Source: Lishizhenia tianjinensis (lineage in GTDB: Bacteria; Bacteroidota; Bacteroidia; Flavobacteriales_D; Crocinitomicaceae). From it: DNA of 64,000 nt. The notes under the pieces are model-generated. The model was not told the DNA's origin, did not search any database, and was given only the letters and a program-made list of their open reading frames with translations. Position numbers and translations under genes: made by a program. The DNA lies in the NCBI RefSeq assembly GCF_900116425.1, contig NZ_FPAS01000001.1, positions 434,001 to 498,000 of the forward strand. Direction: 5' to 3'. Shown here piece after piece: positions 33,353 through 41,804 of the stretch. Every line of letters begins with the position of its first letter. Positions within the stretch are counted from its first letter, which is position 1.

Positions 33353-34831
33353 TTAATTCAATTTGTTCAAAAATGTTTGTGCCGCCTCTAAATGTGCGGC
33401 TTTTTGCTCATTACTTTGTTTCCTATAATTAGCTAAAATGAAACCGGTTCTGTGATTTTTCGCAAAGAAATCCTCGTGTTGGGCGATAAAGTTCCAAAAA
33501 AGTCCGTCCCATGTTTGTTGCCAATCACCTTTGGAATAATTACTCATTTTTAAGATGTAATTGGAAGAGGATAAGTAAGGTTTGGTAGCAAAAAGTCCAC
33601 CGTCTGCAAACTGACTCATACCGTAAACATTCGGTACCATCACCCAATCGTAAGCATCTATAAATAACTCCATAAACCAACGGTACACTTCATCGGGGTC
33701 GAATTGACAAAGCAGCATGAAGTTTCCTAAAACCATGAGTCGCTCTATGTGGTGACAATACCCTGTTTTCAATACCTTCTTGATGGTCTCATCTATGGGA
33801 GGAATGCCTGTTTCCCCCGTGTAAAAGGAGGGAGGTATAGGTCGGGTAAACTTCCAAAAGTTTTGGGTTCTTGAAGAAACACCATGACTCACATACAAAC
33901 CTCTTATAAACTCGCGCCAGCTAATAATTTGACGAACAAATCCTTCCAAAGAATTAATAGGAACTTGATTCTTTTTGGCAAAGTCTATACTGGTGTTGAT
34001 TACATCCATAGGGAGAAGAAGTCCTACATTTAGCAAGGGAGAAAGTAAACTATGGTTGAGCACACTTTCTTCTCTAACGATGGCATCTTCATACACACCG
34101 AATTCGTGGAAACGATAATCTAAGAATTGTTGGAACCACGCTTCAGCCTCTTGAAAATTTAAAGGATAATGACTGTTGGGTTGAAGTTCTCCTGGATTCT
34201 CGGAAAAATAGTTATCTACATAAATGATCGCTTCTTCCCAAGCCTTATCAGCACTTGGAAAACTTGTTGGAGGTGGGGTTTTACCTTTGGGATATTTCTT
34301 TCGGTTATCGGCATCAAAACTCCATTGTCCACCTTCAGGCTCTCCCTTTTCATCTAAAAGTAATTGGAAGCGTTGTCTTTGCTTCTTGTAAAAGGTAGTT
34401 TGAAAAAAGGATTTGCGCGAGCTTTTGAATTCTTTTCCTATATCAGCTCTACTCAATACGAAAGAAGGGGTGTCATAGACTTCAAATTTTACTTTACCCT
34501 TAAATGCAAACAAGCGTTTTTCCAACCAATTATCCACTAGGTGTAAAAGATGTATGGTGTCAATTTCTCCGAGGTTCAAGAGAATATCCAATTCACGTAT
34601 ATCTGAACCTTTATCCTGACTAGAAATGTAGTGTACGTTCAATCCTTTGGCTTCCAGGTAGCTTTTGTACGCCTGCATAGATGCGCGATGAAAAGCTATC
34701 TTTTGTTTGTGGAATTTGTACAATTTGAAAAAAAGAAACTCTTCTATGATATAAACGTCTACACCCAGGTCCAATAGTTTACTCTCTTTGAACAATTGAT
34801 GCGGAAATACAAGGGCTATGGATGTTTTCAT
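33353..34831 (-). CDS. FeS-BCP-type prokaryotic (6-4) photolyase/cryptochrome lacking most cluster cysteines
   Basis: 492 residues of the photolyase-related family to which bacterial (6-4) photolyases such as PhrB belong. The N-terminal Rossmann domain is followed by the FAD-binding helical domain. Typical blocks are FVRQIISWREFIRGLY, HHIERLMVLGNFMLL and NVYGMSQFADGGLFATKPY. In FeS members four cysteines bind a [4Fe-4S] cluster. Here one candidate remains (Cys359 in GYCHHIERLM), and the region that normally carries three (429-448, MSNYSKGDWQ...) has none. Repair of (6-4) photoproducts is expected from the family. It is convergent with the DinD-like gene, 4 nt between stops. Confidence 0.85.
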   Translation of the reverse strand: MKTSIALVFPHQLFKESKLLDLGVDVYIIEEFLFFKLYKFHKQKIAFHRASMQAYKSYLEAKGLNVHYISSQDKGSDIRELDILLNLGEIDTIHLLHLVDNWLEKRLFAFKGKVKFEVYDTPSFVLSRADIGKEFKSSRKSFFQTTFYKKQRQRFQLLLDEKGEPEGGQWSFDADNRKKYPKGKTPPPTSFPSADKAWEEAIIYVDNYFSENPGELQPNSHYPLNFQEAEAWFQQFLDYRFHEFGVYEDAIVREESVLNHSLLSPLLNVGLLLPMDVINTSIDFAKKNQVPINSLEGFVRQIISWREFIRGLYVSHGVSSRTQNFWKFTRPIPPSFYTGETGIPPIDETIKKVLKTGYCHHIERLMVLGNFMLLCQFDPDEVYRWFMELFIDAYDWVMVPNVYGMSQFADGGLFATKPYLSSSNYILKMSNYSKGDWQQTWDGLFWNFIAQHEDFFAKNHRTGFILANYRKQSNEQKAAHLEAAQTFLNKLN

Positions 34832-34870
34832 GTTCTCGTTTATTCTTTGTTTCTACTAGGCTTTAAGGGG

Positions 34871-34917
34871 GATTTAAAGATTTAATTCTTCGCAGGCTCA
34901 GGATTAAAAATTTAAAG
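34871..34917. repeat. Dispersed hairpin-core repeat, copy 4
   Basis: Arms GATTTAAAGATTTAA and GATTAAAAATTTAAAG flank CTTCGCAGGCTCAG, the same core as in copy 5 at 35752-35797. Confidence 0.7.
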
Positions 34918-34972
34918 AGAAGGCAATTGTTAACATTACTTTCTTTAATCTTAGAATTCCATCTCTAACGGT

Positions 34973-35608
34973 CTAAAAATCTTCTTTCTTTGGAATTTCA
35001 TGCGTTCGGACGTAAGGGTAAGTTTCTAATTTTTCCAGTTTGTAGTAGGTGTTTAAACCGCCTATACCCACGGTTTTGTTGTGCGCTAAATCAATTTGTC
35101 CTAATTCATTTACAGCCTCTTCGGGAAGATCTATGTGTACAATTTCACCGATAATAAAAGAGCAGTCGTTCGGCAAAGGAATACTGTGTAGGTGCTTCAT
35201 ACCCAGTTTAACCGGACTTTCTTTCACAAAAGGTGCTGGGAAGTTCTTTAAGTAAACAGGAGCAATGTTCATGCGTTCAAACTCGGAAACACCACGTTCC
35301 AGTTTAGCCGAAGTGTAATGCGCATTTTTGTGCAAATGTTCGGGAATGTGATTGATGGTATAAACACCCGTTTCCAGAATATTGGCGTAGGTGTCACGCG
35401 GTTCATCTCCTTGTGGACGAAGTACAAAGCCCAATTGTGCTGGGTTGGACCCTAAGTGAACCACAGAGCTGAAAATTGCTACGTTTTCTTTCCCATCCTT
35501 TGATTTTGTAGCAATCAAATTTGCAGGTTTTATCCCTGAAATGGAGTTGATAAGATTGAGTCTGTATTTGCGGTCTAGTTGTGTTAATTCGTACTGTGTA
35601 AATTCCAT
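34973..35608 (-). CDS. Flavin reductase family protein (split-barrel flavoprotein)
   Basis: 211 residues. FMN-binding split-barrel fold of the DIM6/NTAB flavin reductase family. N-terminal SISGIKPANLIATKSKDGKE and the SSVVHLGSNPAQLGFVLRP flavin-binding region are visible. Probably reduces flavin with NAD(P)H. It sits between the (6-4)-photolyase-like gene and the DUF2256 gene and starts 4 nt after the stop of the latter, so it may supply reduced flavin to the repair proteins; this is an inference. ATG 35608 is chosen because the upstream extension overlaps DUF2256. Confidence 0.85.
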   Translation of the reverse strand: MEFTQYELTQLDRKYRLNLINSISGIKPANLIATKSKDGKENVAIFSSVVHLGSNPAQLGFVLRPQGDEPRDTYANILETGVYTINHIPEHLHKNAHYTSAKLERGVSEFERMNIAPVYLKNFPAPFVKESPVKLGMKHLHSIPLPNDCSFIIGEIVHIDLPEEAVNELGQIDLAHNKTVGIGGLNTYYKLEKLETYPYVRTHEIPKKEDF

Positions 35609-35612
35609 GTAT

Positions 35613-35741
35613 TTATTTGTTTCTTCTACAGCGTTCACTGCAATATTTTACTTCGTCCCAATTTTTCTCCCATTTCTTACGCCAGGAAAAGGGACGCTTA
35701 CATACAGGACAAATTTTAGTAGGTAAATGTTCTTTTTTCAT
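35613..35741 (-). CDS. DUF2256 small zinc-ribbon-like protein
   Basis: 42 residues, too short for most ORF callers. Two cysteine pairs ([10 protein letters not shown] and YCSERCRR) separated by [12 protein letters not shown] form the DUF2256 pattern, probably a zinc ribbon. DUF2256 genes are typically found beside cryptochrome/photolyase genes. Here it lies 4 nt upstream of the flavin reductase ATG and between two photolyase genes. Molecular role unknown. Confidence 0.85.
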   Translation of the reverse strand: MKKEHLPTKICPVCKRPFSWRKKWEKNWDEVKYCSERCRRNK

Positions 35742-35751
35742 CTTAAGAATT

Positions 35752-35797
35752 ATTTAAAAATTTAAGTCTTCGCAGGCTCAGGATTTAAAAATTTAAG
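35752..35797. repeat. Dispersed hairpin-core repeat, copy 5
   Basis: Arms ATTTAAAAATTTAAG and GATTTAAAAATTTAAGG flank CTTCGCAGGCTCAG, identical in core to copy 4. Confidence 0.75.
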
Positions 35798-35810
35798 GAA
35801 TTAATTACTT

Positions 35811-35859
35811 CTTAAATCTTTAAATCTCTCGATACCATTGAGAGTTTAAATTTTTAAAT
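35811..35859. repeat. Dispersed hairpin-core repeat, copy 6/7 (paired with copy 3)
   Basis: Arms TTAAATCTTTAAAT and TTTAAATTTTTAAAT flank TCTCGATACCATTGAGA. Compared with copy 3 a C-G stem pair has become T-A, and a G-C has become G-T. Confidence 0.75.
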
Positions 35860-35898
35860 CCCTCCAAGTCTCAATCTCTCAAACCATCAAGCTCACGC

Positions 35899-37347
35899 TC
35901 ACGACTGCCTCACATGAGTTGCTACAATGCGTCTGGCCTCAGCTTTAACCTTTGGGTGTTTTCTATGTCCCCAAATCTTTTCTCTTGCTTTACGTGCTGT
36001 TTCCTCCAAATCCATGTTTAACACGGGGTAGGTAAAGGGTTCTTTAAAATCGGCCAACTCGAAAAGTGTCATTTTCCAAGGTTCGTGGATAAATGCAACA
36101 GGTACTTCTTTTAATTCCGGAACCCATTTTTTGATGAATTCTCCTTGAGGGTCATGGTCTTTGGATTGTTTAACTGGGTTGTAGAGTCGGACAGTATTTA
36201 CACCCGTTGTACCTGCCTGCATTTGTATTTGCGGATAATGAATACCGGGTTCATAATCCAAGAACAATTGAGCAAGATGATAAGCACCTTTTTTCCACGA
36301 AACATCAAAGTGAAGACAAAGTATAGAAACCAACATGGCGCGCATTCTAAAGTTGATCCAGCCCGTTTGGGTTAAACAGCGCATACAGGCATCTACAATA
36401 GGAATTCCCGTTCTTCCTTCTTTCCATTTTTGAAGAAGTACTTCGTTGTTACTGTATACCAATTCTTCATAGCCTTTATTGATACACAGCGTTTCATAAC
36501 TGCATTCTACTTCAAATTTTTGAATGAAATGACAGTGCCAATGCAAACGGGTAATCATGCCGTTAAAAGGACGCTTGTATCTCTCATAATTGGGGTGTGT
36601 CTTTATAAATTGGTAGGCTTGACGTATACTGATGTTTCCCCAAGCCAAATAAGGTGAAATACGCGCACATGAATGTCGACTTTCTGCCGGTTTTGATATG
36701 TACTTGTTATAGTTTTTTCCTCTATCCGCGCAAAAGGAAATCAAGTATTTCCAAGCATAGTGTTCTCCAGGTTTTTGATAGGATTCAGGGTAGATTTTTA
36801 AGTCTTGTTCAAATTCTTTCGGTAAAGCAAAGGGATGATCCAATTTCGGAAGTTGAGAAGGGGTGAAGCCATTTTTTAACATAGGGGCATGCATAACACG
36901 GTACCAGGCTTTGTCCCATTTTTCTCTATTCTTTATACCACGCAAAATGCCATCACGTTGAAATTCTATCCATGTAATATTTTGTGTTGCAAACCATTTC
37001 GTACAAGCCTTGTCTCGCTCCCACGTCAATTGAATTCCACTTTCTTGGTAAGAAAAAACTTTATTAATGTTATACTTTTGATTGATGTGATTAAATGCTT
37101 CTAAAGCAGAAGAGTAGGTAGTGGTTATTTCTCTATTTACTTCGTGAAGTTTTCCCTTCATTTCTTCCAAAGAATGATAGATAAACTGGAGGTGACGCAA
37201 AGAGGTATCTGTGTGCGCGATGAGCTTGGGTTCAAAACAATAGAGGATGATGTAGTCCAACTCTTCTTGTTCTGCATGGAAGAAAGGTGCGTGATCGTTA
37301 AGACGTAAATCTCTCTTCAACCAAACTACATTTACCGATTTATTCAT
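35899..37347 (-). CDS. Cryptochrome/photolyase family protein
   Basis: 482 residues, standard order: Rossmann antenna domain ([18 protein letters not shown]) then FAD-binding domain. The FAD region has [44 protein letters not shown] and the [19 protein letters not shown] segment. The last of these resembles animal-type cryptochrome/(6-4) photolyase relatives more than class I CPD photolyase, but the lesion repaired cannot be inferred safely. Its ATG lies 8 nt inside the 3' end of the permuted paralogue upstream, so the two are co-translated. Confidence 0.9.
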   Translation of the reverse strand: MNKSVNVVWLKRDLRLNDHAPFFHAEQEELDYIILYCFEPKLIAHTDTSLRHLQFIYHSLEEMKGKLHEVNREITTTYSSALEAFNHINQKYNINKVFSYQESGIQLTWERDKACTKWFATQNITWIEFQRDGILRGIKNREKWDKAWYRVMHAPMLKNGFTPSQLPKLDHPFALPKEFEQDLKIYPESYQKPGEHYAWKYLISFCADRGKNYNKYISKPAESRHSCARISPYLAWGNISIRQAYQFIKTHPNYERYKRPFNGMITRLHWHCHFIQKFEVECSYETLCINKGYEELVYSNNEVLLQKWKEGRTGIPIVDACMRCLTQTGWINFRMRAMLVSILCLHFDVSWKKGAYHLAQLFLDYEPGIHYPQIQMQAGTTGVNTVRLYNPVKQSKDHDPQGEFIKKWVPELKEVPVAFIHEPWKMTLFELADFKEPFTYPVLNMDLEETARKAREKIWGHRKHPKVKAEARRIVATHVRQS

Positions 37348-38434
37348 AGCTCAATTCCTTTTTGGCCTTGTTCCAAAATTTGAAAAAGGAAGGAAAGTCA
37401 CCCTTGATGCTAGTCATCCAATCTCTTTCTAGTCGGTTCCCTTTAAAATGTTGGTGTGTTGGATGCTCTTTAAAGATGATGTTTTCCTCTCCCAATAGTT
37501 CTAAAAGCTCATCAAATGCACCGACAAATATTTTAATGCCATCCATATTTTTAGCCAATTTTAGGGTGAAATCTATACAATGCTGAGTTACCGGATAACG
37601 TTTGAAATGTTCGGGTTCTAATAAAAGTATGTTTTGAATTTGCTTAGTTTTATTCTTTTGGTAATCAATGTTGTAGTAAGTGTGAATTAAACTTAGGGTA
37701 GAAGGAGTGATATCGTCTGTTTCAAGGTGACTCAAGTCCGTTTTAAGTTCAAATTCAGACCTTTCCGCCAAGACATCTGGAAGTTCCATGTTAGGTAAGG
37801 CATCATAACTGGTATCTAAAAAAGTACCACTTTGATCTGTACCGAAGAACTTGTTGATGTTCTCTTGGTTGGCGTAGTATTTTTTGTTGGAATTTGTACC
37901 TGCTACCCATTGCCAACTTAAGTAGTTACTAGCCAAATCTCCATCTAAAAGTTGACTATACATCCAATCTGCTCCAACTTTCCAATGCGTTTGGGCAATG
38001 TTACAAACAATGGAAGCCACGTACATGCGCATGTGGTTGTGCATATAGCCTGTTTCTTTTATCGTAATCAAAGCCTCATCTATAGCCTTTATGCCTGTTT
38101 TCGCCTCCAAGATAGCCCTTGGCATAGCATGACTCATTACAGGACTCTGTTTGTGCTTTAAATCCTTGAAGATTGCATTCCCTTTTACCAACCACAGCAA
38201 TTGCCAATAGTCTCTCCAAGCAAGTTCTTGTAAGAATTTCTCTGCGGCATGAAAACTCGCTCCAGATGCTTTAATGTTGTCGTAAACGAATTTTGTTGAA
38301 ATAATCCCTCTAGATATGTAGGGACTCAGGTTACTAACCGCTCCATTTTTGAAATTCCTTGTTCGGCCGTAAGCTTCTACATCTATTTGTTCTATGCGTT
38401 CTAGTATTTCAGAATAAGAAGTAGGAAAATTCAT
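37340..38434 (-). CDS. Photolyase-related FAD-binding protein with a C-terminal Rossmann-like domain (permuted domain order)
   Basis: 364 residues from the ATG at 38434 (the earlier TTG is unlikely). Residues 1-240 match the FAD-binding helical domain of photolyases: [57 protein letters not shown] and [13 protein letters not shown]. The usual N-terminal Rossmann domain is missing. Instead residues 261-364 ([48 protein letters not shown]) look like a Rossmann-type domain moved to the C-terminus. Comparable flavobacterial proteins exist, from memory, but their function is not known to me. It is the first gene of the cryptochrome pair. Confidence 0.85.
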   Translation of the reverse strand: MNFPTSYSEILERIEQIDVEAYGRTRNFKNGAVSNLSPYISRGIISTKFVYDNIKASGASFHAAEKFLQELAWRDYWQLLWLVKGNAIFKDLKHKQSPVMSHAMPRAILEAKTGIKAIDEALITIKETGYMHNHMRMYVASIVCNIAQTHWKVGADWMYSQLLDGDLASNYLSWQWVAGTNSNKKYYANQENINKFFGTDQSGTFLDTSYDALPNMELPDVLAERSEFELKTDLSHLETDDITPSTLSLIHTYYNIDYQKNKTKQIQNILLLEPEHFKRYPVTQHCIDFTLKLAKNMDGIKIFVGAFDELLELLGEENIIFKEHPTHQHFKGNRLERDWMTSIKGDFPSFFKFWNKAKKELSYE

Positions 38435-38497
38435 ATTGCTTTGCTTTAAAGGCAAAACAAATGGAAGAAAGAAAGGTTCGATGGTTGAGAAGTGGTT

Positions 38498-39097
38498 CTA
38501 AAAATTTATGATTTCACCATTCCTTTTAAAAACTGTGTATTCTTCTTCGTTTAAGCATTTCTGCAGAGTTTTATACGTCATTTTACCAGAAAAAATAACA
38601 TGGTCAACATCAGCATGTTCCAAACTGTCTTTGCTTACGGTTACACTGTTTTTTTTGTAATAGGCTTGGCTAACTTTTAAGTGAGGATCAGTGAGTAATA
38701 GGTTTAAATTCAAAGGGTCTACATATTTTATATCACCATTTTCTAGAACTTGAATTATACTTATTTTCCACATGTTATCCTCCCTACAATTCAACATGTA
38801 AACATCTTTTTTCTTTCTTAGTTGAACACTGTCTGAAAGTCCGTAATATCTACGTTTTATCTCAAGTTTTTCTGTGTTTTCGACTACAAATCCATGTGCA
38901 TCCACACCAATGTGAAAGGTTTCAGAAGTATCTCCATCTTTCAAGTATACATCATACCAATCTCCTTGTAATTCTTTCGGGAATTCCTGTAAATTTTTGG
39001 ACAGAAAAGGTTGAGGGCTGGTGTACTCAATGTTTAAACAAGAGGTGAAAACAAGTACCAAACTTAAACAGGTAATACCGAATCTCAATTTACTCAT
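38498..39097 (-). CDS. Hypothetical lipoprotein
   Basis: 199 residues. SPII signal peptide with lipobox (VFTSC, Cys20). The mature part is soluble, with DWYDVYLKDGDTSETFHIGV and an HIGVDAHGFV stretch that suggests a lipocalin-like strand pattern, but no family was recognised. Single gene between the cryptochrome pair and the SQR promoter region. Confidence 0.6.
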   Translation of the reverse strand: MSKLRFGITCLSLVLVFTSCLNIEYTSPQPFLSKNLQEFPKELQGDWYDVYLKDGDTSETFHIGVDAHGFVVENTEKLEIKRRYYGLSDSVQLRKKKDVYMLNCREDNMWKISIIQVLENGDIKYVDPLNLNLLLTDPHLKVSQAYYKKNSVTVSKDSLEHADVDHVIFSGKMTYKTLQKCLNEEEYTVFKRNGEIINF

Positions 39098-39266
39098 ATC
39101 TACTTTTTTTACTCCCTCAGCTATATACGCTACGAATGGTTCTTTGCCAATTTGTTATAATAAAAATAGGTATTTCATCTGGAATGTTAAGTGATTGATT
39201 CCGAGGTTGAAATGAAGGTGGTTTCTTAATCCATTATTCAAGCTATTGATAGTTGTAGGAAGTATA

Positions 39267-39282
39267 ATTGACAATTGTCAAT
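39267..39282. promoter_or_regulatory. Perfect 16-bp palindrome ATTGACAATTGTCAAT, probable CRP/FNR-type operator
   Basis: A perfect inverted repeat with TTGAC-N4-GTCAA half-sites, the layout bound by CRP/FNR-superfamily regulators including HcpR-type proteins. Its centre (39274.5) is about 41.5 bp upstream of the predicted start of sqr transcription, the classical class II activator position. Confidence 0.7.
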
Positions 39283-39303
39283 GGGTAACTCTTGTTACAG
39301 ATT

Positions 39304-39311
39304 TACTTTTG
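39304..39311 (+). promoter_or_regulatory. -7 box TACTTTTG of the sqr gene
   Basis: A perfect TAnnTTTG box, 34 nt before the ATG at 39346. No -33 TTG at the usual distance is present, which suits an activator-dependent promoter. Confidence 0.6.
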
Positions 39312-39345
39312 GAAGTGAGCTAACTTGCTTACAAAAACAAGATAT

Positions 39346-40587
39346 ATGCACTACGAAATCATAATAATTGGAGGAGGAACAGGAGGGTTAATGTTGGCTG
39401 CGCAAATGCAACGACAAGGTGTGAGTCAGCAGATTGCTCTTGTAGATCCTTCAGAACACCACTATTACCAGCCTGCTTTTACGCTCGTTGGGGCTGGAGA
39501 TTACAGCTTGGCAAAGACAAAGCGCTCCATGGCTTCACTTATACCTAAAGGGGTGAAATGGATACAAGACAGTGCCATAGAAATTAAAGGTGCTGAAAAC
39601 ACGGTGAAAACAGCCAAAAGTGGATCTTTTACTTATGATTTTTTAGTCCTATCTCCAGGATTGGTATATGATTTAAGTTTGGTGGAAGGATTGGAAGATG
39701 CTTTGGGAAAGGGTGTGGTATGTAGTAATTACACCAACCCGGAACACACCTGGGAGGTTTTGCAAAATTTTAAGGGAGGAACAGCCTTGTTTACCCAACC
39801 CACAACTCCTATTAAGTGTGGTGGTGCACCTCAAAAAGCTACCTATTTAGCGGATGCTTACTTTAAAAAGAAAGGAATAAAAGACCAAACAAATGTGGTT
39901 TTGGCCATGCCAGGTTCTACAATTTTTGGAATACCAGAAATAAAGAAAACACTGCAGGCCGTAGTGGATAGAAAGGAGCTCAATGTGAAATTTGGTCATG
40001 AACTGGTTAAAATAGATGGAGAAAAGAGAATTGCTTGGTACAGAATGAATAAACATGAGGGAGAAGTGCACCCTAAGGATCTTAAAATGGAGAAAGATGG
40101 TGATTTGACAGGAATACATTACGATATGTTGCATACGGCGCCTCCTTCTGTTACTCCCGCTTTTTTGCGTTATTCAGAATTAGTAAATGAGGGAGGATGG
40201 TTAGACGTAGACATACATACGCTACAACACAAGAAATACCCGAACATCTTTGGTATTGGAGATGCGGCGGCGTTGCCAACGGCTAAAACAGGAGCTGCTA
40301 TTCGTAAACAAGTACCTGTGGTCATAGAAAATATTAAAGCCCTCAAAGCCAATGGTGGTTTGGGGACTAAAAAATACAACGGTTACTCTTCTTGTCCGAT
40401 AGTTACAGAATATGGAAAGATGGTCTTGGCCGAATTTGACTACGACAACAACTTTATTCCAGATCCTAAACTAAAAATGATGTTCATCCGTGATTCTTCC
40501 CAAGAACTTTGGCGTTTGTGGATGCTCAAGAAATATGGATTGCCTTTTATGTATTGGAATATGATGCTGAAAGGAAAGGATATTTAA
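39346..40587 (+). CDS. sqr: Sulfide:quinone oxidoreductase
   Basis: 413 residues. Oxidises sulfide to sulfane sulfur and passes electrons to quinone through FAD at the inner membrane face. The FAD motif is EIIIIGGGTGGLMLAAQM. The three cysteines of SQR are all present: Cys126 (VVCSNY), Cys158 (IKCGGAPQKA) and Cys350 (SSCPIVTEYG). IFGIGDAAALPTAKTGAAI is the FAD second-half motif. The C-terminal RLWMLKKYGLPFMYW helix fits the monotopic membrane attachment. ATG 39346 is used because it directly precedes the FAD motif. Confidence 0.92.
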   Translation: MHYEIIIIGGGTGGLMLAAQMQRQGVSQQIALVDPSEHHYYQPAFTLVGAGDYSLAKTKRSMASLIPKGVKWIQDSAIEIKGAENTVKTAKSGSFTYDFLVLSPGLVYDLSLVEGLEDALGKGVVCSNYTNPEHTWEVLQNFKGGTALFTQPTTPIKCGGAPQKATYLADAYFKKKGIKDQTNVVLAMPGSTIFGIPEIKKTLQAVVDRKELNVKFGHELVKIDGEKRIAWYRMNKHEGEVHPKDLKMEKDGDLTGIHYDMLHTAPPSVTPAFLRYSELVNEGGWLDVDIHTLQHKKYPNIFGIGDAAALPTAKTGAAIRKQVPVVIENIKALKANGGLGTKKYNGYSSCPIVTEYGKMVLAEFDYDNNFIPDPKLKMMFIRDSSQELWRLWMLKKYGLPFMYWNMMLKGKDI

Positions 40588-40624
40588 ATGATAAAGCGCA
40601 AATCTACTGAATTGGGCTTTTGTT

Positions 40625-41035
40625 TTATTTAAAGAAGGGTATACTCAAAGGGTATTTATAAAATTGACCATTACTGGCTTTTACGGCTCCAATTATAGCA
40701 AATATTAGTCCTAGTCCTCCCAGAATTATTAGGAAAATAAGTCCAATAAAAATAATACTTAATAAATAGGATAAGGTGAAATAGATGATTAAACTGATCA
40801 TCCAGTTGAGAATGTTTTTACCATGCTTATCTATCGTTTTACTTTGATTTTTTTGTGTACTCCACATGATAATAGGGAGGGCTATACCTACAAATGAGAA
40901 TAGGATAGAGGTTAATGGCGATAAATGCATAAGCATGGAGTATTGATTGATGGACATACCCCAAGGTTTATAGTTTTTATCTTCGTTTTCGAGATCAAGT
41001 AGTTCATCGTCTAAATAAAGATTATCATTTTCCAT
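40625..41035 (-). CDS. DUF4870 domain membrane protein
   Basis: 136 residues. An acidic N-terminus is followed by three membrane helices (about 35-57, 76-100 and 104-124). SMLMHLSPLTSILFSFVG and HGKNILNWMISLIIY are the DUF4870 signatures. Function unknown. Last gene of a run with a methyltransferase and a YD-like protein on the same strand. Confidence 0.85.
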   Translation of the reverse strand: MENDNLYLDDELLDLENEDKNYKPWGMSINQYSMLMHLSPLTSILFSFVGIALPIIMWSTQKNQSKTIDKHGKNILNWMISLIIYFTLSYLLSIIFIGLIFLIILGGLGLIFAIIGAVKASNGQFYKYPLSIPFFK

Positions 41036-41059
41036 GTGAATGATTTTAAAGTGAAGGTA

Positions 41060-41656
41060 TTAATAACTTAGCTTGTCAAGCTGCTCTAAGCAATAAATCT
41101 TAATCACAGGATCAAAAGTATCTATACACCTATATTCCAGGTTTTCAATTGAATTGAGAAGACCTTCCATGTATCCAAAGTTTTGATATTCCTTAAAGTT
41201 TTTGAAATGACCACTAAACCTTTGGTCTAACCAAAGAAGAAAAGACTGTTTACTTGAAGAAGGTGCGCTAAACCCACAAATAATAACTGTTTTTGCATGT
41301 TTGAGTTGAAGTTTCAAGAGGTTTATTGCTGTCTCCTTTGGCATAACATGGTAAAATAAACTTGCAATGGAGTAATCACTACAAGGTGCCTCTGTTGACT
41401 GACTCAGGTCTGAGCATTCAAAACTAATATGCTTTAAGTTAAGTGTTTTAGATTTTTCTTTGGCATAGGTGATAAGTTGCGGGTTATTATCATAACCTAT
41501 TCCTTGATTAATTTTAGAGGAGAGATGAAAAAGTAAATCACCATTTCCACAACCTAATTCTACAACGGAGGAATTACTCCCAATAAGATCAACAATTTGT
41601 TTGCGAATAGGTAGGAGGTACTTATCTACTGTGTTAGCTTTAATTTTACCCTTCAT
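41060..41656 (-). CDS. Class I SAM-dependent methyltransferase
   Basis: 198 residues. Motif I VVELGCGNGDLLFHL and the acidic loop GIGYDNNPQL indicate a Rossmann-type methyltransferase. The acceptor is unknown. It begins 10 nt after the stop of a putative 45-residue ORF and ends 24 nt before the DUF4870 gene, so it belongs to an operon. Confidence 0.8.
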   Translation of the reverse strand: MKGKIKANTVDKYLLPIRKQIVDLIGSNSSVVELGCGNGDLLFHLSSKINQGIGYDNNPQLITYAKEKSKTLNLKHISFECSDLSQSTEAPCSDYSIASLFYHVMPKETAINLLKLQLKHAKTVIICGFSAPSSSKQSFLLWLDQRFSGHFKNFKEYQNFGYMEGLLNSIENLEYRCIDTFDPVIKIYCLEQLDKLSY

Positions 41657-41666
41657 AAAACTCTAT

Positions 41667-41804
41667 TTAAACATCACTAATTTTTACAGGCCACATCATG
41701 ATAGGCGTACAAATTCTTTTTGGAGTTTCACACCTTGAAAAATCAATTTTCCAATAAACTTTATTGGTGTTTCTTAATTGAAAATGGACACTTTCCACTT
41801 TCAT
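41667..41804 (-). CDS. Putative 45-residue protein coupled to the YD-repeat-like gene
   Basis: ATG overlaps the TGA stop of the upstream gene (ATGA), a common coupling arrangement in this genome. It encodes MKVESVHFQLRN... with TPIMMWPVKISDV at the end and no recognised family. It fills the gap before the methyltransferase gene, with 10 nt to spare. Length and lack of homology leave it uncertain. Confidence 0.4.
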   Translation of the reverse strand: MKVESVHFQLRNTNKVYWKIDFSRCETPKRICTPIMMWPVKISDV

